A DNA stretch of 64,000 nt from Okapia johnstoni. Its lineage: Eukaryota > Chordata > Mammalia > Artiodactyla > Giraffidae. Shown here piece by piece: positions 1 through 11,628 of this stretch. Made by a program: the position numbers and the translations under genes. The stretch lies in NCBI GenBank assembly GCA_024291935.2, contig CM044320.1, positions 32,084,001-32,148,000 on the forward strand, given 5' to 3'. How positions within the stretch are numbered: position 1 is the stretch's first letter; every line of letters starts with the position of its first letter. The notes under the pieces were generated by a model. That model did not search any database and was not told where the DNA came from. It worked only from the letters and a program-made list of their open reading frames with translations.

Positions 1-76
1 GAGATCTTAGCTCCTCAACCTGAGATGAACTTATACCCCCTGCTGTGGAATCATAGATCACCCTGGGAAGTCCCCA
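1..76 (-). mobile_element. CHR-type tRNA-derived SINE, head fragment
   Basis: The segment reads as the reverse complement of a tRNA-derived SINE head and ends in the usual antisense terminus 'gggaagtcccc'. An internal part of the head seems to be deleted. It is cut by the window start, so the rest of the element is unseen. Confidence 0.65.
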
Positions 77-562
77 AAACTTTTATTTTTCTGAACTAAT
101 TCAACAGTTAGCTGTTGATATGATGTCTGATAATCCCCAAATACATTATTGGGGATTTCCTCAAGTAAGGTTATTCTCACATACACAGTCAAAATAAACC
201 ATCAAAATAAGGAAATTAACACTGATGCATTCATTACTAACAATAAATCCCCAGACCCCACTGGTGTTTTACATATTGTTCCAATAATTTCTTTTAAAGA
301 AGAAGGATCCAGTCCAGAATTACATGCTGCATTTAGTTGCTGTGGCATCTAGGAAGTTCCTCTGTCTTTCCTGGACTTTCATAATCTTGACAATTTTGAA
401 GATTCTAGGTGGTCAGTTATTTTGTAGAATGCTCCTCAGTTTGGGCTTTATCCAAGGCTTCCTCCTGATTAGATTTCGATTCTTTGGCAGTAACATCAAG
501 GAAGTGACGACGTGTTCTTCTCACTGCATCCCATCCATTTCCACTTGTCCCATCACTGGAGA
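77..562. other. no recognised feature
   Basis: AT-rich sequence with short open frames on both strands but no start context, domain, splice pair or repeat family that I recognise. Its last 12 bases are the target-site duplication of the SINE that follows. Confidence 0.5.
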
Positions 563-872
563 GCTTCCATGGTAGTTCAGCTGGTAAAGAATCCACCTGC
601 AGTGCAGGAGACCCTGGTTTGATTCCTGGGTCGGGAAGATCTGCTGGACAAGGGAAAGGCTACCCACTCCAGTATTTTTGGGCTTCCCTGGTGGCTCAGC
701 TGGTAAAGAATCTGCCTGCAATGTGGGAGACCTGGATTCTATCCCTGGATTGGGAAGATCCCTTGGAGAAGGGAACGGCTAACCACTCCACTATTCTGGC
801 CTGGAAAATTCCATGGACTGAGTAGTCCACGTGGTCGCAAAGAGTTGGACACGACTGAGTGACTTTCACTTT
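563..872 (+). mobile_element. Bov-tA SINE with two tRNA-like heads
   Basis: A complete ruminant SINE with two tandem tRNA-derived modules (about 563-678 and 679-800), each with the 'agctggtaaagaat' and 'gggaagatc' landmarks. They are followed by the BovB-derived tail 'acacgactgagtgacttt'. A 12-bp perfect target-site duplication, 'catcactggaga', flanks it at 551-562 and 873-884, which fixes both ends. It moved by retrotransposition, probably using BovB machinery in trans (family knowledge). Confidence 0.93.
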
Positions 873-1164
873 CATCACTGGAGATATGAAATCACTAGAT
901 TAAGGTGTCTGCCAGAATTCTCCTCTGTGAAGCTACTTTTTCCCTTTGAAATTATAAGCAGTTTGTGGGAAAGTACTTTGAAACTCTATAAATATCGCAT
1001 TTGGCATCAAACTATCAACTTTTTCATTGATTTATATTGGTAAAGACTCATGGATTCATATTTTATTCATCAGTTTTAATCCATTACTATAAATATTTAT
1101 TCTGCTGCTCAAATTGTCACAGGTTTGGCCAGAGAGCCCCTTCAATCTGGTGTCTATGTCCTTT

Positions 1165-1400
1165 TTTATTTTTCAATATGATTTTTTTTTAAAGAGTTTC
1201 ACAGCCAAATTGATGGAAAGGTATGGGAACTTCCCATAAATTCCCTGCACCCACACATGTATGCTGCTGCTGCTGCTGCTGCTAAGTCGCTTCTCCCCCA
1301 TTTTCAACACCCCTCTCCCAGAGTACATGACTCTATTATTACTCGTGTACATCTTTGTTTCTGGTACATAAATGTGTTCTAGACTTATTTAATACTTTTC
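1165..1400 (-). mobile_element. L1M 3' UTR fragment
   Basis: The sequence from the T-run at about 1183 resembles the reverse complement of an old mammalian L1 3' UTR: a 'cacagccaaattgatgg' stretch, then 'cccataaattccctgcaccc', then 'tctcccccattttcaac'. The same 3' UTR type is seen at 12.2 kb. It is diverged and is interrupted at 1263-1294 by a short SINE tail. Confidence 0.6.
1263..1294 (-). mobile_element. BOV-A2 SINE 3'-tail remnant with (AGC)n
   Basis: Seven TGC units followed by 'taagtcgctt' match the antisense 3' terminus of BOV-A2, whose sense end is 'aagcgacttagc' plus an AGC repeat. Only the last ten or so bases of the SINE body are present, so this is either an extremely 5'-truncated insertion or a tail left by deletion. 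It splits an L1M 3' UTR. Confidence 0.7.
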
Positions 1401-2239
1401 CTGCCCTGAACCCAGGATCAGGCATTTTTTTCAAGAAGCCCTGGTTCTTGTTAGCAGAGAATGGTACTCAGAAACAGAGATATTTGTGCTAGACATGCTC
1501 CTTATTAATCCATACACATGTATTTACTCCCATATCTAGCTCCATACTTTGAAAGGCCTGAGTTCAAACAGCTATTTCCAATTCCAGTCCAATACCATAG
1601 ATTTCTTCTAGTTTTCTCTTTTCATCTTTGTACTCCTTCACTGACAGTATGGAACTTAGCTGCCATTATCTTTTGTATAGTTCCTATTTCTGATTTGTAC
1701 AAATAAATGTGCAGATTTCTTATTAATCCCCATTGTGTAGCCAATCTGCCATTACTACCACTGCCTCCCTCTTCTACTGGCATAGATGTTCTTCACCCAA
1801 AATCCCCAGACCAGGCTGCAACCCCATGTGGATCCCCCCACTCCATTTGGATTGTAACACCATGCTCTAGCCATTCTGGTACCACCTGCCACCCCAATTC
1901 CCAGAAGCCTACTTTGCTCAGCCCAGTTTAATGCAATTTGGACAGAACTGTTCAGGAAGAGGGAGAAAATGAATGCACAGTCCCTGAACATTTGCATCAA
2001 GCTATGCAATTCTTTTTACTTGTGGGTTTATTGAAAAATAATTAGCTCTAAGATAATTTATCATAAACTATAATAATTTATATTAGGCTCAGAGCAAGAG
2101 AAACTGATACCGTTCTCCATGTTCTAACTGCTACCAGTAAAAATGTCAACTGGATCTCTTAACTTTTCCTATGAAAAGAATCCTTAAAACCACTCAGCAA
2201 GACAATTCATTCAGAATATCAGTGATTCTTAAACTCTGA
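1401..2239. other. no recognised feature
   Basis: AT-rich, with a C-rich patch at about 1750-1930 that gives overlapping open frames on both strands. The frames have no recognisable domain and look like composition effects. No repeat family recognised. Confidence 0.45.
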
Positions 2240-2385
2240 TCCTCTCAATAGCTTTCCAAGTGAGGTACTGATATTTTAATTTGTAAAATGAGTAAGCTCA
2301 GAAGGATTAAACGGCTTTCCCATAGTGTTGGCATTCAAGAATCTAAATTCAAGTCTTTTGACTCCTCAATTCAGTGATTTACTGT
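2240..2385 (-). mobile_element. MIR SINE, diverged
   Basis: Reads like the antisense MIR core: an 'aatttgtaaaatgagtaagctcag' type tract, then a 'ggattaaacggctttcccatagt' type tract, then 'attcaagtcttttgactcc'. Strongly diverged, as expected for a pan-mammalian SINE. Confidence 0.5.
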
Positions 2386-2629
2386 CCAGGAAGACTGTTA
2401 CCTTCCCAATGATAATTCTAGAATAATTGAAGGAGGGAAAGGATTTAAATTGTAATACTATAATAGAACCTCCAGACTTATTAAAATTTTCTGCATCATT
2501 GTAGTTTCTTCTCTCTAATATCAAATAACCTAAGTGACATTTACCAAGAACTATTTTATATTCCAATACCCTCATAAGTTCTGGCTATTTTTCTTAGTTC
2601 TCATGTCCTTAGCGCGCATGTCCTATTTC

Positions 2630-2735
2630 CTGGAATGGGAAGCCCAGTCAGATAGGCTTAGTGATTTGCTCAAGTTCACAGAGAGTTCTCAGCAGTCACA
2701 CCTTCTAACTGCCAGGTCCATGCCCTCATAATCTA
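2630..2735 (-). mobile_element. MIR-like fragment
   Basis: The order 'gcttagtgatttgctcaag', 'ttcacagag', 'ccaggtccatgccctca' is reminiscent of the antisense MIR body (gtaacttgcccaaggtcac type). Weak match. Confidence 0.35.
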
Positions 2736-2779
2736 AATTGACTTTGCTTAGAAGTGAAAGAAAATTCCTACGTGTTTCT

Positions 2780-2931
2780 TCATGTACGCACACCAGGTTC
2801 CCTGTCCTTCACTATCTCCCAGAATTTGCTCAAACTCATATCTACTGAGTTGGTGAGGTCATCCAATTATCTCATCCTCTGTCACCCCCTACTCCTTCTG
2901 CCCTCAACCTTTCCCAGCATCCAATCAATCA
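2780..2931 (-). mobile_element. BovB LINE fragment, old
   Basis: Antisense of the BovB 3' region: 'ccctgtccttcactatctcc', then 'ttgctcaaactcatatc', then 'catcctctgtcacccc'. The terminal ACTGA tail is not recognisable and divergence is higher than in the other copies, so this is an old, eroded piece. No coding potential remains. Confidence 0.7.
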
Positions 2932-3379
2932 GTGGTTCTCTTTTATTTGATTTGTACAAATTTTATCTAATTTGTTTAAATGTAGAGGAATTCAATATTT
3001 CCATAGCTCAAGGGAGCAAAAAGGGCATTTTGTGGGTTCTGAGGTATGGTGATGTATGAGATGGGAGATGCAAAAAGCTAATGATAATTTTTTATTTGAT
3101 TGGGGGAATCAGGATATAGACATCTTTTGGTTGGTCTATCAATCAACTGTTCACACAGATATACAAACATGCAAATATTCACATACAAGGGTTACTTCCA
3201 GACATGTGCTGACATATACGGTTGGAAAATGCAAAACAAATCTCTATTTTTAACACTGCAAATTAAAACTAAGTGAAGATGCTGTCTAAGTTGGTCTGTA
3301 TCTAGTATCTACATTATGCTTTATTCCAAATGTCTAATATTAAGAGGTCTGTTATTCTAATGTTAATGATAGGAAAAGT
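2932..3379. other. no recognised feature
   Basis: AT-rich sequence; no repeat family, splice-bounded open frame or structural RNA seen. Confidence 0.45.
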
Positions 3380-3595
3380 TTTGAGACTGGGCACCAAGTG
3401 CTAAGGGCATTTTACATATGTTCTCTTATTTAATCTTCAAAACTTTCATAGGAGATAAGGACTGCTATTATCCTTAGCATTTATTCAGCAGGGGAAACTG
3501 AAGCGTGAAGAGATTAAATGCCCAAGGTCACAGAGCCAGCATGTATGTAACTCAGATTCAAATGCAAGTCCTCTGGCCTCTCAGTTGATTTTTCT
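3380..3595 (-). mobile_element. MIR SINE
   Basis: A good antisense MIR: 'ttacatatgttctcttattt' (about 3412), 'gcaggggaaactgaagcgtg' (about 3489) and 'caaggtcacagagccagc' (about 3523) occur in MIR order and spacing. The far end loses similarity. Confidence 0.72.
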
Positions 3596-4253
3596 CTGCT
3601 GTGCCATGCTGCTGTAGCAGAACTGAGCTTCTGTTTGAACACCGAACCACCTGATTCCATTCTGGTCAGCCAAATGCCAAACATCTTCCCGTTTCTAAGT
3701 GGAATAACTTTTACTCTGTATTTTCCAGGGAAGGAATGATGGTGTTGAGGAGAGGAGACTCTGCCTTCTGAGAAACTGTTGAGAAATGTTCCAGATCATG
3801 TCATGGAAATACAGCTTAACCTCAGACCCAAGACAAGTAGGTGAGTCAAGATGGATGTCTTCTAGAAGGAAAGTGTCAGACAAATATTTTGTCCCTTTAA
3901 TACAGTCATTGTCCTTTATGGATCCTCTGACCTCAAGAGCAGAACAATTATGTCAGCCAAACAGATACAATGGCAAAGCTCACCGTGTGCTAGCTTTCTC
4001 TAGACACTAAAATGAACATCAAAGTCAGTTTTGAAGTTCAAGTGGAGACAAAGTCATAAAGACAGTCTGAGGGTTTATAAACCTGTGAAGGGTGCTGTTT
4101 CCTTGGCAGTACTGCTAGGTTTTGAGAGGAGAGAATAAACCGAGAAGTTATTGAGAAAATCGAATCATTAGGCTTCACTTGATCATCCCACAAAACAGCA
4201 AACTCCATGAAGACAACTAGGGTCTAGAACTTTTGGATTTTTAATATCTGCCT
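3596..4253. other. no recognised feature
   Basis: Unique-looking sequence. Overlapping open frames at about 3695-4010 lie on opposite strands and share no features with known proteins that I can name. Confidence 0.45.
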
Positions 4254-4266
4254 AAAGCCTTGTTCA

Positions 4267-4438
4267 TGAGGGAGACTTGGGTTCAATCCCTGGGTTGGGA
4301 AGATCCCCTGGAAGAGGGTATGGCAACCCACTCCAGTATTCTTGCCTGGAGAATCCCATGAACAGAGGAGCCTGGTAGGCTACAGTCCACGGTGTCACAA
4401 AGAGTTGGACACGATTGAGTGACTAAGCACAGCACAAC
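4267..4438 (+). mobile_element. Bov-tA SINE, 5'-truncated
   Basis: Begins inside the tRNA-like head ('gggagacttgggttcaatcc') and runs through the BovB-like end ('ggacacgattgagtgacta'). A perfect 13-bp duplication, 'aaagccttgttca', sits at 4254-4266 and 4439-4451. The element therefore integrated already 5'-truncated. Confidence 0.93.
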
Positions 4439-4479
4439 AAAGCCTTGTTCAGAGTAGGTACTGTATAAATAATAAATTA

Positions 4480-4700
4480 TCCACATGCACAATCATATTT
4501 ATTAATACTGATCTGTTGAACATTTGATGGAGCACCTACTACATGCTTCTATTCTAAGTGCTAGAGAGACATAAGTAAATGAACCAAAATCCCAGATTTT
4601 ATAAAATAAACAAATCAGTCTAAATATATGTTAGGTAGCATAAGTACTAATAAGAAAAATAAAACAGAGCAAGAAGAAAGAGCAAGAAGAATGACAGAAT
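4480..4700. mobile_element. L2-like old LINE fragment
   Basis: 'gagcacctactacatgcttc' followed by 'attctaagtgctagagagac' matches a motif order common in ancient L2-type repeats. The orientation and exact subfamily are not certain. Confidence 0.4.
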
Positions 4701-4766
4701 AAGGTGCTATATAGAGATAAAGTACGATCAAAAAAGATCACAGTCTTGTGATCTCTCACAGACTTG

Positions 4767-4930
4767 TGATTGCCCTAGTGGTGGGTAGAGTGGAGAAGCA
4801 CTGGATTGGGAGTTTGGGATTAGCAGATGCAAACTATTATGTATAGGATGGAAGGTCCTATTGTATAGCACAGGGAACTATATTCAATATCCTGTAATAA
4901 ACCATAATGGAAAAGGGAAAAAAAAGAATT
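4767..4930 (+). mobile_element. L1 3'-end fragment, cetartiodactyl type
   Basis: 'ggattgggagtttgggatta' (about 4804), 'gcagatgcaaactattatg' and 'cacagggaactatattcaat' are the hallmark 3' UTR of L1 elements in cattle and relatives. It ends in an A-rich tract near 4920. Confidence 0.78.
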
Positions 4931-5110
4931 TTCAAAGAAAATTTAGTGTCCACATTAAGATATACTGTGTCAAATATACACTGGGTTTTGAAGATTCAGC
5001 ACCAAAAGCTGAAATGTCTCATTAATAATTTTTATTGAGTACATGTTTAAATGATACTATTTTCGCTACATTGGGTCAATGAAATGTTATTAAAATTTTT
5101 AAAAAGACAT
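4931..5110. mobile_element. probable old DNA-transposon relic
   Basis: 'tgtctcattaataattttta', 'gagtacatgtttaaatgata' and 'tacattgggtcaatgaaatg' follow the order of a common mammalian non-autonomous repeat whose ends carry 'ctgtccaatag'. I recognise the pattern but not the family name with certainty. Confidence 0.4.
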
Positions 5111-7264
5111 CTCTACTAAGGGGCATTTAAACAAAGAAGTTTAAAGGAATTGAGGGAATCAAAGTGTAGGTATGGAATAACAATCTAACCTAATCAGTTA
5201 ATAATTTTAACTTTCTAATCCCAATGCTTCCAACTCCCACTTGCTTGAAAGTGCAGTATCCCTCCTAGAAATATCCAGGAATCACCAGGTACATTGTCAT
5301 GTCTTCTTGAATAAGACCTGGTGATTGGTTTAATGACGTGCTACATGTATGTAATCACACTTTATCATTTCTGATATTAACTAGTGAGTACACATCCTTT
5401 CCTGCCTGTTGGTCAATTTCCTGAAAGGTAAATGGGAAGAGTCCTTCCCATTTTCTACAAGAAAGGGAGCTTCTACACTATTGCACATAATTAAAATGAA
5501 ATTTGAAGCTTCTACTACAACTGGAACTGTTTCAAGCTGCCCTTAATAAGGTACTATAGAAGTTGTAAGTCATATATTTAAGCTTGTGGAAAATTCAAGT
5601 AAGGGCAACATTCATTGGCTGCCACTGACCAGACTAACTTACAATCAACTGTGCTGATTCTTACCACAGCTTCACTTTGCGGGTCAGAAGTACAATGCTG
5701 TAGGGTGTGAGAGAAACAGCTATTCACTGGGCCATCAAGGGAGTGGCTGACCTGAAGAATCAGTGAACAAGCAGTCAAATTCTCCATAACTTTTCCAGTA
5801 TTCATGGGTATGAGCAATCTATGACTCAAACCTAGCAAACATTTATTTAGCACTTTCTCTATGCAAGACACCTAAACTAGTTGTACAAAGGGTTTGTAAT
5901 TTTAAAGTATAAAACTTCTTACCTCATTGGACCTCTAGCTGCAGCTACTGTCCTTTCACAGAGCATATTCATGTCATGGATTTCATAGTGCAAATGTAAT
6001 GCAAGTGTTGTTTAAATTATGTCAACAGTTGTATTTATAAATCTGGAATGTGATTGAGACCCAGTTGGCCCTTAACAGACTAATTCCCAATTCTCTTCTT
6101 TACTCAAATGTCGAACATTTCCACATTATACGCAATATATATGAAATTTTATGTTCAACAGCTCCCGCCCGCCCGCCCCAAGTGGCTTGCTCTTAAGTGC
6201 CAGATGTAAATGCATTCAGCTATAAGAGGATATTTAAAAGTCAGTATAGAAATTAGCACCCGAGATAATTTTGTTCATTTATTTAACTGTTCCAGAAGGA
6301 CTCTGATCATCTAGGAAGAATTCACTAGAATGTATTGGATATGCACGCATTATCAGCAATTCATCTCAGTGTTTCTCATCTTCAGATGATGAGCAAATGA
6401 GGACAACATTTAAATTTAAAAGCTCTCTCATTTCAATAGTGAGAGGATATGGTTTCCAGGCATTGCCTAGCTATGGAAAGGTATTTCTGAGGACAAGAGA
6501 GCATAGATAATATTTCACAGCACGGTGATAGAGAAGAACTGGTTTCTGGAGAGGAAAAATGCCACAAGGAAGGCTTGTGTGAAGCAGAGACAACACTGCT
6601 ATGGTGGTTACACTGACATTCTGAGGTTACTCATTGGCTCCGCCTTAATCACGGGTCATTCCGGGGGGTCAAAACCTGTGTCTGCCTTGTGACAAAACAG
6701 GGATACAGTGATAAGAAAAATTCATTTTAAAAGTATCTTCTTAGGTGATTATAAATCCAGAAACATTGACTCCAGAAATTATTTTGCAACAGTCATAATT
6801 CAGATACCCTTCCCCCTTAAATTGTAGCTAAAAGCATTTATCATGCCACTTTTTAAATTTTAACAAAGAAAAAGTGCACATTGGCTATAGAGTAAAAATT
6901 TTCTAGCACACTAACATGTGAGGGTCTCAGCTTCAAGCAGCACATAAAAATGATATATCAAGACTTTGAATATATAGATGATGCTAGTAAACCATCAGTG
7001 GGAAATAGAGGTTTTGACTTATTTTCACTTGGTCACATTGAGATGCATTATGGTATCTTGCCCATCCTTTCTGTGGGACCAATGTGACATATTGGGCTTA
7101 ATTAGGAAGAGCATATATTATACATGCTTCTACGAACCAAGCCTCATCACATACGCTCCAGTGGAATACTGGTGGTAGGTTGTTAAAATTCACTTGTAAG
7201 GAGGAAAATTTATTAGCAGAAGTCTAATAAAGTGTCGAGGGTGATGATGTCTTTAAAATGAAAA
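5111..7264. other. long stretch without a recognised gene
   Basis: About 2.1 kb of mostly unique, AT-rich sequence. A short L2-like piece may lie at 5820-5880 ('acatttatttagcactttct'). A (CCCG)3-like run is at 6165-6178 and a slightly GC-richer patch near 6630-6680. An open frame on the minus strand at 5578-5871 (97 codons) has no recognisable domain. Confidence 0.45.
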
Positions 7265-7460
7265 CAAACTGGGCTTTCTCAACATTTAAAATCTCAGCTC
7301 TACTGTTTACTAGCTGTATGGTTTTGTATAAACTATTTCAAGCTCTGTTTTATCTACAATTTTAGTTCACGGTATTTATTTCTCATTGTGCTTGAGATAA
7401 TGTGAACTGAACACAGTGCCCCAAACAGGAAGCCCTCAGTAAATGTTAAGTTCCTCTTCC
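7265..7460 (+). mobile_element. MIR SINE
   Basis: 'actgtttactagctgtatgg' (about 7300), followed by 'aatgtgaactgaacacagtg' and 'gccctcagtaaatgttaag', follows the sense MIR order (acttactagctgtgtgac ... cagtaaatgtt). Diverged. Confidence 0.6.
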
Positions 7461-7514
7461 ACTGAGGACCTAATTGTTATAATATTTCTAGAAACTGTTC
7501 ACTCAGAATTCCAT

Positions 7515-10500
7515 GTCCAATCAAGATGGAGTGAAAGGATAAGGATTTACCCTCCTACTTAAAACAACTGTGAAGATGGGCAAAATACATGAAACAATAG
7601 GACATCAGGCAACAAAGAACAATGACCTTATGAGGAGGAAAGCAAGTAAAATGAGGCAACGTAACTGCTACTGCCTACTGCCTGGAGAACATCTTCTGAC
7701 TATAGCACAGAGGAGAACTGAGGAAGAGTCTGGCAGTTGCCCTGAAATAAGCCGACAGAGCCAGGAACCTGGGAAAGTCAGGGTGGCTGCGGTTCTCAGG
7801 GCACAGTACAGAAGAGGAGAGGGCTGTGTAAAGACAGAACTCGAAAGAACTATAGAAAGTCCCTCTCAAGAATTCAGTTGAGTACTGATTAGGTGTATGT
7901 CTGAGGAAACTATCCACACTGGGTAAAGATCCAGTAGAAATTATTAGAAGACCAATAACTGAAGCTCAAATAGGGCCAGGAAACGGGCTCTAATCCCAGA
8001 AGCCAAACTGGAAAACCCATGAGACATAAATTAGAATATTAATAAGGGCTTTGCCTCAACAGTGTGGGAAAATAATTAGGCCTAGATTAAAAACCAAACT
8101 GACTCAGAAATAACACAGATGGTAGAACTGGTAGACAAAGGCAATAAATCAAGAATTACTATTACATCTCAAATGTTCAAAGAGCTAGCAGAAAAATTGA
8201 CATATTAAATAAAGATATGGAAAATATAAAAAAGAAATTGAACTTTTAGAGATGAAATCTAAAAGCAGGTTAGACATTTCAGAAGAAAAGCTCAGTGTCC
8301 TTGAAGTCAGAGCTATAAATACCATCCAAAATGAAACACAGATAGAAAAATAAAGCCATCAATGAACTATGGTCTTCTTTCAAGTAGCCAAGTATATGTA
8401 TAATTAGGGTCCTCAATGAAGTGGGAGAAAAATATTTGAAGAAATAATTATCAAATTTTTCCAAAGTTGATAAAAATGATGAACATACAAATTTAAATGC
8501 TCCAAAAATCTCCTAGCATAATTAACAAGATTACCAAGGTACATCTTAACAAAATTCCTTAAGACCAAATTAAAGAGTAAATCTTAAAAGTCACATGGGG
8601 GTGGGGTGGGGTGGCCGATATGATACATACAGAGGAGCAATGAAACAAGTGCCAGATTTCTCACTGAAACCATGCAAGCTGTAGGGAACTGAAGCAACAT
8701 CTTTAAAGGGCTAAATGAAAACAGAACAAAGCAGAGTTGTCAACATGTGACTTTCCACCCGATGAAAACATCTTAAAGATGAAGTTAACACTCTTTCATA
8801 CAGATAAAAGGAAAAATAGTAACCAGGTAACGTAACTACAAAATGTGTTAAAGTAAATCCTTCAAGCAGAACGAAATGATAGCTCATAAAAACTTGGACC
8901 TGCAAAAGAGAATAAGGAAGACTAGAAATGGTCAGTAACCACCCTGGTAAATATTTTTTAAGGAATATATTATTTAAATCTCTTTAAAAGTTAATTAACA
9001 GACTGAATCAGAAATATTAATACTACATTGTGGCAATCATAACATATATAGAGTAAAATGTATGACAACAACACAACGACTGGGGGGGGACAAATGGAGG
9101 TATGTTTTATAAGGATGTCATACTTGAAGTATACAAGTCTTGAAGTTAAACTGTGATAAGTTGAAGATGAATGCTATCAATTCTAAAGCAACAACTAAAC
9201 TAATGCAAAAAGTCTAGCTATAGCTAATACACTAACAAAGAAGATGATGTGAAATCACACACACACAAAAACAAAAGAACTCAATCTAAAACTTTTGGTG
9301 AGAAAGAGAGAAAATAGAATAAATATATAGGGTAAATAGAAAATAAATAGCATGATAGGTTAAAATAATCACATTGAATGTAAAAGATCTGAAGACATTA
9401 ATTAAAGGCAGAGCTTGTTAGATTGGGTAAAATAAAGCCAAGTATATAGTTTGGTATGAAAGCTACAAATGAGTCAAATATGATAAAGGATACAAAACTA
9501 TGTAGCCTGCCAGTGTGCATCAGAAAGCTGGAGCGACTCCTTTAATATCAGAGCAAACAACGTTACCACGGATAGAGAAGCATTTCGTAATGATGAAGGG
9601 AGTCAATCTACCAAGAGGCCTAATCATCCTTAACATTTAGACACCTAACAATGGAGCTTCAGCACATGTGAAGCAAAATGGATGTAACTTAAAGGAGACA
9701 TAAACAAATCTACAATTACAGTTTCTGATATCATTTATTATCCCTTGAGTTTTCTGTGGGCTAAATAGGTGGGAAACTAATTTTTTAAATCAATTACTTA
9801 TGTATTAATTTTGGTTGCACTGGGTCTTCACTGCTGTACGTGAGATTTCTCGCGTGCGCTGCAGTGGGCGGGGGCTACTCTTCCTTGTGGTGTGAGAGCT
9901 TCTCATTGCTGTGGCTTCTCTTGTTATGGAGCACAGGCTCCAGGTGCACAGGCCAATAGTTACAGCCTGCGGGCTCAGTAGTTGTGGTGCACAAACTTAA
10001 CTGCTGCATGCTATGTGGATCTCCCCAGACTAGGGATCAAACCCACGTCCCCTGCACTGGCAAGCAGATTCTTATTCACTGTCCCACCAGGGAAGTCCTG
10101 GGCAACTGATGTTTAACAAATGTGTAAAGGCAATCCAGTGGAGAAAGGGGAGCCTCTGAAATGAATGATGCTGACACAACTGAACACCCTCATGCGAAAC
10201 CCAAAATCAAACAAAAACTCTCATCCATTCCTCACAATTCAAGTTGATAGATGAGACGTCACCAAAATTAAAAGCTTCCACTCTTTGAAAGATACTGTTA
10301 AGAGAGAATGAGAAGGGAAGTCACAGACTGAGTGAAAATATCTTTACTTCACGTATCTAACAAAGAACTTATATCCCAAATATATAAGGAACTTTCTAAT
10401 CTCTATAGTAAGAAAACAACACAATTTTTTTCAATGGGAAAAAGATTTGAATAGCCTTTCATCAGAGATCTACGAAATGGCAAATAAGCACATGAAAAAA

Positions 10501-10975
10501 TGCTCAGTGTCTTTAGCCAGTAAGGAATGTAAATACAAAAAAAATCAGATACTACTACACATCTATTAAAATGGTTAAAATTAGCAAGTCTGAGCATCCC
10601 AAGTAGTGACGAAGAATTTGTATACCTTGCTTATGGGACTATAACATGGTTCAATGACTTTGGAAAATAGTTCAAGAATTAAACATGAACCTACTATATA
10701 ATTCAGCTTTTCCATTTCTATGCATTAAGGGAAAGGAAAACATATGTCTATACAAAGACTTGCACACAAATGTGCATAGCAACTTTACTATAATAGCCAA
10801 ACACCAGAAGTAATCCAAATGATCACTAACTGATCCATGGATTTAAAAATACTGGAGTAGCCATGAAACAAAATACATTCAATAATGAACAAAACAAACT
10901 ATATATGCAACAACATGGATGAATCTCAAAATATTTATGCTGGGTGAGAGAAGCCAAAAAAAAGGGGGGTGGTGT
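7515..10975 (+). mobile_element. L1M element, internally deleted
   Basis: An old L1 in sense orientation. The 5' edge ('caatcaagatggagtgaaag') resembles an L1 5' UTR start. ORF1-like sequence covers roughly 8100-8900, an ORF2 endonuclease-like part about 9360-9720, and ORF2 C-terminal sequence resumes at 10105 ('aactgatgtttaacaaatg', then 'tttgaaagatactgttaaga' near 10285). The 3' UTR-like sequence ends near 10975. Frames are full of stops. Most of the reverse-transcriptase part is missing, so the copy has a large internal deletion. A CHR SINE (9781-10098) sits at the junction. Confidence 0.75.
9781..10098 (-). mobile_element. CHR-type SINE, full length
   Basis: Antisense copy of the tRNA-derived CHR SINE: 'ggttgcactgggtcttcact' near 9812, 'agtagttgtggtgcacaaac' near 9978, and the tRNA-head terminus 'caccagggaagtcc' at 10085-10098. 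Imperfect flanking repeats ('gggaaactaa' at 9771, 'gggcaactga' at 10100) fit an aged target-site duplication. It lies inside the L1M. Confidence 0.85.
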
Positions 10976-10982
10976 GCATACT

Positions 10983-11346
10983 ATGTGTTAGTCAGTTTGG
11001 ACTACATAATGAATTGCCATGGACTGTGTAGCTTAAGCAGCAAACATTTATTTTTCCCAGCCCTGGAGGCTACGAAGTCCAACATCAAGTCACAGGGATG
11101 GTTGCATTCTGGAGAGGTCCCTCTTCCTTCGTCACAGCAGAAGACTTCTCGCTTTGTCCTCACATGGTAGAAGGAGTTAGGGGTTCTCTGTGGCCTCTTT
11201 TATAAGGCACTAATATTCACCAGGGCTCTACCCTCATGTCTAAAAACCTCCCAAAGGTCTCATCTCCCAGTGCCATCATCTTTGGGGGATAGGATTTCAA
11301 GGTATGAATGTGGCATGGAGCTGGGGTACATGAACATTCAATAGCA
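10983..11346 (+). mobile_element. MLT1-type solo LTR
   Basis: Starts 'tgtgttagtcagtttggact' and carries 'tttatttttcccagccctgg', 'tcctcacatggtagaagg' and 'ttttataaggcactaat'. It ends 'gaacattcaatagca', matching a MaLR LTR of the MLT1A type from end to end. I see no internal retroviral region. It abuts the L1M 3' end. Confidence 0.78.
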
Positions 11347-11401
11347 AATTTTAAGTTTACTTTAATACAGCTGTAAAAATTAGGTGGGCCAGATTTATTT
11401 A

Positions 11402-11619
11402 TCTCTGCAGTGGCTCAGCAGTAAAGAATCCACTTGCAACGCAGGAGACGCAGGAGACGTGGGTTTCATCCCTCGGTTGGTAATATCCCCTGAAGGAAGA
11501 AATGGCAACCCACTCCAGTATTCTTGCCTGGGAAATCCCATGAACAGAGGAGCGTGGTAGGTTACAGTACACAGGGTCCCAAAGAGTTGGACATGACTGA
11601 GTGACTGAGCACACGCACA
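11402..11619 (+). mobile_element. Bov-tA SINE
   Basis: A single-head Bov-tA from 'tctctgcagtggctcagca' to 'ggacatgactgagtgactg'. The 9-bp duplication 'atttattta' is at 11393-11401 and 11620-11628. A small internal duplication of 'gcaggagac' lies near 11441. Confidence 0.9.
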
Positions 11620-11628
11620 ATTTATTTA

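Noticed and set aside
563..700. tRNA-like box sequences as tRNA genes
   Set aside because: These are the tRNA-derived heads of Bov-tA SINEs; the anticodon arm is not intact and the same head recurs in over 20 copies.
7570..7881. 103-codon plus-strand frame as a gene
   Set aside because: It lies at the 5' end of the old L1M and has no recognisable domain; antisense frames overlap it.
10983..11346. part of an intact endogenous retrovirus
   Set aside because: Only a single MLT1-type LTR is seen; there is no gag, pol or env-like sequence and no second LTR nearby.
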